This document shows, one piece after another, positions 57,223 through 64,000 of a DNA stretch of 64,000 bases (position 1 is its first letter; each line of letters starts with the position of its first letter). The notes beneath the pieces were generated by a model. That model saw only the letters and a program-made list of their open reading frames with translations, was not told the origin of the DNA and did not search any database. The stretch spans positions 30,319,619 to 30,383,618 of the forward strand of contig JARWKL010000008.1 of the NCBI GenBank assembly GCA_029961685.1. Reading direction: 5' to 3'. The DNA is from Aristolochia californica. Its lineage: Eukaryota > Streptophyta > Magnoliopsida > Piperales > Aristolochiaceae. A program made the position numbers and the translations under genes.

Positions 57223-58140
57223 CATATGCACAGTCTCTTCATTATATGTTTCCTTCTCTTAAAGTAAGGCCAGAATTTCATTGTGAGGTTTGTCAATTGA
57301 GTAATCATCAAAGGAGTACATACTCTCCTCGCCCAGAAGTCAAAAGTGTCACTCCATTTTCTTTAATTCATACTAATGTTTGAGGGCCCTTGAGTGTCTC
57401 CAACATTTCTCAAGAAAAATATTTTATTACATTTATTGATGATTTCACTCCCACAACTTGGTTGTTTATATTTAAGGAGCATTCTAAGATACCATTCATT
57501 TTTAAGTCATTTCATGCTATGGTACTCACACAATTTGGTCAGAAAATAAAAATTCTCTGGTCTGATAATGCCAGAGAATATGTTTCCAAAAGCCTTGACT
57601 CCTTTTGTCAAGAAAATGGCATTATCCCTCAAACATCATGCGCCTACACTCCTCAAAAAAATGGTGTCGCTGAATGAAAAAATCATCATATTCTTGAGGT
57701 GGCTCGAGGTTTATTATATGCCATGAAAATTCCATACTTTTATTGGCCTCATGCAGTCCTTACGGCTTGCATTCTTATAAATCGTCTACCATCTACCGTT
57801 CTTGGTAATAAATCTCCTTACTCTAGATTATTACCAAATGATGGTCCATTTTCACTACCTTTGAAAGTCTTTGGATGTCAATGTTTTGTTCATAATTCAT
57901 TATCTAGACACAGCAAACTTGATCCTAAATCTATCAAGTGTATCTTTTTAGGATACTCTCGCACACAAAAGGGTTATGTTTGTTGTAGTCCTACTCGTCA
58001 ACGTTAATTTGTGTCAAGGGATGTAACATTTTTTTAAGACTCCTCATTTTATTCTGATAGTGCTCCTCCTAGTCTGTCCACAGTACCAGGTTCTCATCGA
58101 ATGGTTATGCCTCGTGATACATAGATTATTCAACCCCCAG
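57223..58140 (+). pseudogene. B2 integrase
   Basis: Continues after D: CEVCQLSNHQRSTY (HHCC region), FITFIDDFTPTTWLF (first catalytic Asp), KILWSDNAREY (second Asp), and TPQKNGVAE (catalytic Glu) followed by a stop at about 57676. The C-terminal domain PYFYWPHAVLTACILINRLP and KCIFLGYSRTQKGY runs to a stop at 58006. Confidence 0.92.
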
Positions 58141-58379
58141 AGCAAGTGGCCGACACCACACCTACCGAGTTAACAGATCCAACAGACGTAAGTTCTTCAT
58201 TACCAGTTATTTTTGGCCCTCAATATGATACTCGTCCTATTTCTATAAGGAAAGAACCTAGATCATGCACTAGACCTTCTACTTCTCATCTCATATCAAA
58301 ATTTGTGTCTTATCATCGCCTCTCACCTTTATGTTATCAGTTTCTTTCTTCTATTTCCTCCATATTTGTTCCTCAGTCC

Positions 58380-59246
58380 TATCAGGAGGCTCTACAATAT
58401 CTATGGTGGAAGGCAGTAATGGATGAAGAAATGAAGGCCCTTAATGACAATCATACATGGTCACTGGTTCCTCTTCCCACATATAAAAAACTCTATGGTT
58501 TCAAGTGGGTTTATACTGTCAAACATAATCCGGATGGGTCAATTGCACGACTAAAGGCTTGACTGGTTGCCAATGGTTATACTCAGTGCTATAGAATCTA
58601 TTATGAAAAAACCTTCTCTCCAGTGGCAAAAATGAATTCGGTACGTATATTATTATCTATGGCAGCCAACTCATCATGGTCGATATATCAACTTGATGTG
58701 AAAATTTCATTTCTTAATGGTGATATTAAAGAAGAAATTTACATGCAACAACCACCTGGGTATGTGGTTGAGGGGGAGTCGGTAAGCAGCCTAAAAAATT
58801 CTTTATATGGTCTAAAGCAATCCCCTCGGGCATGGTTTAAGAAATTTAGTCAAGCCATCATAAGGGTCGGCTTTCACAAATGCTCTAGAGATCACTCAGT
58901 ATTTATAGAAAATACACCAAGAGGTATGGTGATTCTGGCTGTATATGTTGATAATATTATTTTATCTGGGTGTGATTCTGAGGACATCCAGAAAACAAAG
59001 GAGAAAATATGTGCTGAATTCAAGACGGAGGATCTTGGACTACTCAAATATTTTTTGGGTATTGAAGTATTACAATCCAGACATGGGATTGTGCTATCCC
59101 AAAGGAAGTATGCCCTTGATCTACTAGAGGAGACAAGAATGATGGGATGCAAACCAGTAGACACTCCTATGGACTCAAATACAAAATTATGTGGAGGCAC
59201 TGGAGAAAATGTAGATATTGGGAAATATCAAAGACTAGTGGGATGA
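58380..59246 (+). pseudogene. B2 reverse transcriptase
   Basis: EALQYLWWKAVMDEEMKALN starts RT; then KWVYTVKHNPDGSIARLKA, a stop at 58560, EKTFSPVAKMNSVR, YQLDVKISFLNGDIKEEIYM and YGLKQSPRAWF. The active-site motif is altered: AVYVDNIILSG instead of YVDD, removing one of the two essential Asp residues. Ends with DTPMDSNTKL and a stop in KYQRLVG*L. Confidence 0.93.
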
Positions 59247-59891
59247 CTTATTTACCTGTGTGTAACAAGGTTGGATATTTCATATATAGTAAGTCAATAC
59301 ATGCACAAGCCACAACTTAGTCATTGGCAAGCACTTGAAAGAATACTACGATATCTGAAAGGAGCTCCAGGAAAGGGGCTTCTTTATAAAAACCATGGTC
59401 ACTTCAACATCGAAGGATTCTCAGATGCAGACTAGACCGGATCCCCAAATGACAGAAAATCTACTTCGGGATTTTGTACGATGGTTGGAGGGAATTTGGT
59501 TACATGAAAAAGCAAGAAGCAAAATGTAGTAGCACGGTCTAGTGCAGAAGCAAAATACAAGGCCATGGCACACACTGTTAGTGAACTCATATGGATAAGA
59601 TCTCTTCTCACTGAGTTGGGATTCTACAAAGAAGCTCCAATATATCTATACTATGACAATCAAGCAACAATTCACATTATATCGAATCCAGTCTTCTATG
59701 AAATAACAAAGCATATTGAAGTGGATTGCCATTTTATACGAGAAATGTTCCAAGCTAGTTTCCTATCTCTGAAGCATATATCAACACAAAGTCAAGTTGC
59801 AGATATTCTCACCAAGCCGGTCACTCACAAGATTATGTCTACCATATGCAGCAAGCTGGGTATTTTTGATGTCTTCTCACCCCCAGCTTGA
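59247..59891 (+). pseudogene. B2 RNase H
   Basis: LIYLCVTRLDISY, RILRYLKGAPGKGLLYK, then FSDAD with a stop replacing the W of DWAG, KSTSGFC, RSSAEAKYKAMAHTVSELIW, TKHIEVDCHFIREM and VADILTKPV. The last residues CSKLGIFDVFSPPA precede the polypurine tract. This tail is the piece shared with family A elements. Confidence 0.93.
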
Positions 59892-59898
59892 GGGGGAG

Positions 59899-60505
59899 TG
59901 TTACAATGTGGGACCCATCATGGTGCTTGAGCAGGAGGGACCCACCATGAGGACATGGGACACCAAGAAGAGTCCTCACCCAAGCAAGCATGAGTTAAGG
60001 AATTAAGTAGCACAAGTAGAATTGAGTTAGAAAACTTGAAGATCATGTGGGACCCAAAAATATATCACGAGCTGGCAACCTTATCAAGATGAGCTGGAAG
60101 ATCACGAGGAACCCACAAGGATAAGGCCACGAGTTGGCATCCTCCCTTGTATTCACGTGAATGAAGAAAAAGTTCTAGTTCAACTCATATTAGTCTTCTA
60201 GTAGATTGGTTTGAATAGACTTATCTTAGAGAGTTAGAGTTAGAATATAACTAGCATTGAAAGACTAATTGTATAAGGACTCTACCTCTTCCTTTACTAT
60301 AAATAGAGGTGTTGTAATTCGGAATTAATCAATTTACACATCTCATCCTTGAGTTAATCTCTCTCTCTCTCTTTGCTTGGTGCCACCTCTCTTTTGTCTT
60401 TTATTTTTTCTTCTCTCTACCCGAGAGCTCTTTTTCCCTTCTGTTCTTTTTTTTCTTTCTTCTTTCTCTTGCTTGGAATTATGGAAAATGGATCCTAATG
60501 CTACA
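59899..60505 (+). repeat. 3' LTR of B2
   Basis: 607 bp; TGTTACAATGTGGGACCC to GGATCCTAATGCTACA (end mutated from CTAAATTCAACA). CT run at about 60359-60371. Confidence 0.92.
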
Positions 60506-62109
60506 TAAGAGTTGAGCAAACTGATCACTCTTTCCTTGTACATTTTATGAGTGCAAACCTGTCTATAATATGGGATAATTTTGCTGACAAAAAAGTATAA
60601 TATGGGATAATTTTGCTGACAAAGTATAATATGGGATAGTGATGCCAACTGGATATAACATTTAAAGACACTAGGTGTATTGGTCTATTTGTGTTTGCAA
60701 TAGGTGCAAGTGTTGTCACCTAAAACTCTATAAAGTTATCCTTGATTACAAGATCCACCATAGAAGCTGAAATAATAACTTTAAAAATGGTCAGAGGAGC
60801 CAAACAACTTATGGATTTATTACCATTGATTCCAAAGACAAGCAACCCTATTTTTTTATCTTGATTAATTGATAACCAGTTAAGGATTGCTTGGACTAAA
60901 AATGAAAGCCTTAATTCCAAGTCTTTTGAAGATAGAGAACTCACATATATAATTGTGAGAAACCTCACTTGGTCGATTGTTTGATTAAAGGATTATAAAG
61001 AAACAAATTTAAAATGGTTCAAAAGGGGTCAAATTAATTAAAGGCAATTAAATGAGTCATTGGTTGCGACAATCCAACATATCTAAGTGGAGGTGGCAAG
61101 GTGAAATTTCAATAGAAATAAAAAGTGGATGGATTGAAACCTGTAATAGTGAGTCTTATTAAGACATTGAGATGCAGAATACCCTTAGTTACACATCAAT
61201 TTGAGTGTGACGATGAGGGTAGAGTCTCTAGAGAAGTAGGAACTTTCTTTCAAGCGACACTCATAAGACAAGACAATCGTTGGCGCTAGCCAATTAAATA
61301 TTCAAGTAATTTTACATGTTTACTATTATTAAATAAAACACTTTGGTATGATTATTTTGTATTTGATTACCCAATTAGGGGAAGGATACTTTTAGAATTT
61401 TAGTTCAATAATATCAAACTTACACTACCTTAACATTCTTTCCCAAATCCATAGCCCAATCTCGTTCTTCTCCTTTGTTAACTGTTATTTAGCTAAGTAG
61501 TAAATTTTAGCTATGAAAAATTAATTCAAATTTGTTTTCAGTTTCTATGTGAAGTTAGAAGAACAAAAGCGATGCCACCCTCATCAAGTGCATCTCTTTT
61601 ACAAAATTTAGGAAAAAAGCACAGTTTTCCCCTCCCCTTCTTTCTAATCTTATTGATAGGTTGATAGTTTTTAATAAATATTTTAATTTTAAAAATTTTT
61701 CTATATTATTCAAGGAGGCGATACCAGGTTGCTGCAAATTAAATGATCTATACAAGTTATTTAATTGGTATAGATAGTAACCCCACATGATGGCAGCCTC
61801 TCACAGATGATGCAAATCCAACCTGCAAAGCATGCCTGCATCAATGGTAACCATGTGAATGAGTTCCACACCAACTCCCTTACATGATTCATGGGGACTA
61901 AAAACCAATACAACCTGCAAATTCAAACTAGAATATTCTAATTTGGTCCAATTTCCATTCTCTCTAGAAGTTAAATCTTAAAACCAACTTTCACATGCTC
62001 TTTGTTTGTCACTGATGTAATCGGTATTAATACTTAATAAGCATAGGGAAAATGCCATGCAAAAGTAGCTTTTTGATTGACCATCTCTCCCATCTCATGC
62101 GGCATCAAC
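60506..62109. other. Intergenic DNA with a short tandem repeat
   Basis: Units starting TATAATATGGGATAATTTTG at 60564, 60596 and 60625 form a 29-32 bp triplication. The rest shows no RNA gene or recognisable protein. The part near 61790-62109 would include the 3' UTR and polyadenylation region of the minus-strand gene that ends at 62110. Confidence 0.6.
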
Positions 62110-63136
62110 TCATCTTTTTGCTTCCATAGGTCCTCGATTCCCAGGTGGAGCTGTCATCATCTCTGCCTCCAGGGGACACAGGACCAAATCAGTGCTAGTA
62201 CGATTGTTCAGCAATTTCTCTCTTTCACGTACTGTTGTATCACCACGAAGCTGCAGATTTGTCAGCTGTGTTGCCCTCGAGTTAGTCCCAATGTCCAGCC
62301 TGGCCAATGGTGTTGGTGCATCATAGCTTTGAGAATAGGATCTGAAAGCTGGTTGGGGAAACCTGTCAGTCTGCAATGAAGACAGGTTTCTGACATCTCC
62401 AATTCTCAGATTACGTGCCGGCTGAATGGTTTGTGAGGATCCATATTGCCCGTCACTGACGGGGTAAGTAGAAAGACGGCTGCTTTTGTTCTGTAACCTA
62501 TCGCTTCTTCCCTTTGAGTCTTCTTCATCATTGCTTAAGTTTATGATCAGAGAGGCCTTGGGGAGTGGGTTCTGTCTTTCCCTGAATAACCCCCACAAAT
62601 AGCACTTGCCAAAAGATCCCTGAATGTCATTTAAATATTAGTGCAGAAACGGTAAGAACTGGGAGCTGGTAGTGATATGGCGTCTGCCAATGTAGAAAGA
62701 GTGCTTACTCCAGTAGCTCTGGGGCAGTTCAAGGGAAGTGAAAATGAGAAGCTCAGTGCGGCCAACTGATGCTCTCAACACCAATTCTCTGGACATAGTT
62801 TCATCGAGCAGGTCATTGTACAGATTCTCATCCCTAGCACGGAAAGTGGGAATCCCAGATTCAAGGAAAGAACTAGCAAAGAAATACTGTGTGCCCTTCA
62901 ATGAACACAAGCAATGGAAGTACCTTTCAGTTTCTGGAAAGAAATACAGTGAAATGTTGTCATCAGTGGGGGTTGAGATTGCAAGGTTTCTTGGCCATGC
63001 GGCAGCTTTTGGTAGCTTTTCAAAGTGAAGAAATGGCTTTAGAGTAGTGGCCTCTTGAAGTATCCTCGGGCATGCTTTATCTGATAGATGTGCTGCAATT
63101 CTGCCATAGATATCGCCGCTTATTTTGAAACATCCC
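62110..63136 (-). CDS. 3' exons of an AIPP2-like / PHD-finger family gene
   Basis: Minus-strand exon from 63136 (after acceptor CTGCAG, 63137-63142) reads GCFKISGDIYGRIAAHLSDK, AAWPRNLAISTPTDDNISLY and FFPETER. A GT-AG intron (62923-62834, exactly 90 bp, no in-frame stop) joins it to DENLYNDLLDETMSRELVLR, TELLIFTSLELPQSYW. After a second intron (donor GTAAGC at about 62695; acceptor near 62605) comes GKCYLWGLFRERQ and a polar tail to the stop at 62110. This is the conserved SPOC-like region of plant AIPP2/PAIPP2-type proteins, which bind histone marks through an upstream PHD finger and take part in transcriptional regulation. PHD exons should lie beyond 63142; none is recognised to 64000. The phase of the second intron does not fit cleanly (one base off), so the annotation of that junction, or gene function, is uncertain. 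Confidence 0.72.
62834..62923 (-). other. Ninety-base in-frame intron
   Basis: Minus-strand donor AAAG|GTACTTCC and acceptor CGTGCTAG|GGATGAG. Removal restores FFPETER-DENLYNDLL, as in related proteins. Being a multiple of three without a stop, retention would add 30 residues without a frameshift. Confidence 0.75.
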
Positions 63137-63142
63137 CTGCAG

Positions 63143-63640
63143 CGACGACGAATTACAACAAGATTACAGTTCATATACAAGATCTATATGCAGTATGTAT
63201 AACAGGAAACCATAAGAAAAAAGTATAAACGAAAAATGTTTTATGTTTGTGTCAAGATCACAGTTCAAGTACAAGATCTATTTCTTGAAGAGAGATTTTG
63301 GGTGAACAATTGGAGATTGCACTGGTTGGGCACAACGGAACCGTGAATCCTTTCATGATTACTATGAGGATTAATGAATTTTTCAAGTTAGAGTTCTTGA
63401 GGGGTGACTATCACTAGGGGAACATCAATAAATCTTTATGTTATGGTTTTTTTGTTTTATTTTTTAAATTTACATTTCTTAATTACATTAACACTTAAAT
63501 TTTCAATAAGCACTAAATTCACCCCCACCCCCCATCTTGAGACACCACCTCTGCCAACAACTGTAACTCGACCTACCATTTCATATGTTGTTACCTGGTG
63601 AGAAGATTCATGAAAAATCCAGGGAAAATTCATTTGGATA
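63143..63640 (-). other. Probable intron of the AIPP2-like gene
   Basis: AT-rich, no coding signal. A short duplication: ACAGTTCATATACAAGATCTAT (about 63164-63185) recurs as ACAGTTCAAGTACAAGATCTAT near 63260. A C-rich CACCCCCACCCCCC patch lies at about 63520. Confidence 0.4.
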
Positions 63641-63885
63641 TGCAAATCACATGATAATTAGATATTTGAAGGAAAGAGAAAGACAGAGGTTCTTGTACAT
63701 TTGAGGAAGGAAATCTAGTGACTTGAAAAAGTAAGAAACAAAATATAATAGTAAGATCCAATGAAGATGTTGAATATAGACCAAGGGTGCACAAAACTTG
63801 TGAGTTGATTTGGGTGACCTCCATTCTTTTCGAGTTTAATGTGGTGGTAAAAGTCATATTTTTCATACTAAAGTCATGCAAGGGG
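63641..63885 (+). pseudogene. Copia RNase H relic
   Basis: Fragments IIRYLK (near 63655) and, after an internal deletion, EGNLVT-KSKKQNIIVRSNED with VEYRP and CELIWVTSILFEF (63702-63830) match RNase H of B2 at 59361-59620. Stops and a deletion between RYLKG and GGNLVT. No LTR seen before the window end. Confidence 0.75.
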
Positions 63886-64000
63886 AGCTAGGGGAATCAA
63901 AATTAGATATTTAGAGACTTGGGTGCCAAGCAAGATCAAGGAAGGGAGGAGCCTACCCAGGGATATTTGTGGTATTTAGTGAAAAAAAGTCAAAAAAATT

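Larger units (their letters stand above)
52739..60505 (+). mobile_element. Element B2: full-length copia (family B) with a nested element D
   Basis: LTRs at 52739-53347 and 59899-60505. Target duplication taagt (52734-52738) / taaga (60506-60510), one change. Primer site TGGTATCAAAGCA at 53348-53360 and polypurine tract CTTGAGGGGGAG at 59887-59898. Order gag, protease, integrase, RT, RNase H defines Ty1/copia. Minus the 1896-bp D and its duplication, the element is about 5.9 kb. At least a dozen in-frame stops make it inactive. Its relative B1 lies at 12487-19320. Confidence 0.95.

Noticed and set aside
60720..60968. An 82-codon minus-strand frame rich in hydrophobic residues
   Set aside because: No recognisable family, no splice or start context, and flanked by noncoding DNA; likely chance.
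62077..62379. A plus-strand frame of 100 codons opposite the last AIPP2-like exon
   Set aside because: It is the antisense shadow of a conserved coding exon.

Overview
This is a repeat-dominated stretch of a flowering-plant nuclear genome. It is AT-rich and crowded with Ty1/copia and Ty3/gypsy LTR retrotransposons whose primer sites match the initiator tRNA-Met (TGGTATCAGAGC). It also holds a long satellite array and two fragments of spliced plant genes. I cannot name the species from sequence alone.

Layout. 1-2863 is the 3' part of a degenerate copia element. From 2864 to 37424 one satellite family (monomer about 162-181 bp) forms the ground sequence, about 17.6 kb in eight blocks: 2864-6950, 9560-12486, 19321-20783, 21645-21688, 22453-23718, 25642-29576, 29921-32137 and 35793-37424. 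The blocks are separated by LTR-element insertions. The left blocks share a higher-order repeat of about 1.55 kb (nine monomers), and its phase is kept across two of the insertions. The right blocks are organised differently, with hints of a period near 3.6 kb. The monomer itself looks like three degenerate units of about 60 bp.

Four LTR families recur and are named here for reference. A is a 2.6 kb element without genes (6951-9559 and 15421-18069 full length; solo LTRs at 29577-29920 and 39839-40277; fragments at 20784-21644, 23719-25641 and 40648-41382). B is a copia element with decayed gag-pol (12487-19320 minus strand, truncated; 52739-60505 plus strand, full length; an LTR at 21689-22234). 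C is a short geneless element (38183-40647). D is a 1.9 kb geneless element (55322-57217) nested in B. Families A and B share their primer site, LTR termini and the last ~60 bp before the 3' LTR, so A is probably mobilised by B-type proteins. D keeps the first and last codons of a chromovirus-type reading frame, so it is probably a deletion derivative of a gypsy element.

From 41.4 kb rightwards the satellite is gone. There is an AT-rich ~165-bp tandem repeat (42150-43400), a probable first exon of a DExH-box helicase gene (43851-44008), a complete but decayed Ty3/gypsy chromovirus on the minus strand (45912-51942), the full-length copia B element with D inside it, and the 3' exons of a minus-strand gene resembling the plant AIPP2-like/PHD-finger family (62110-63136). 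The window therefore appears to cross from a satellite block (centromeric, pericentromeric or knob-like) into TE-rich but gene-bearing DNA. No TE coding region here is intact. The main interest is the satellite's layered periodicity and the unusual insertion structures: inverted duplications, inverted LTRs and mosaic non-autonomous elements.
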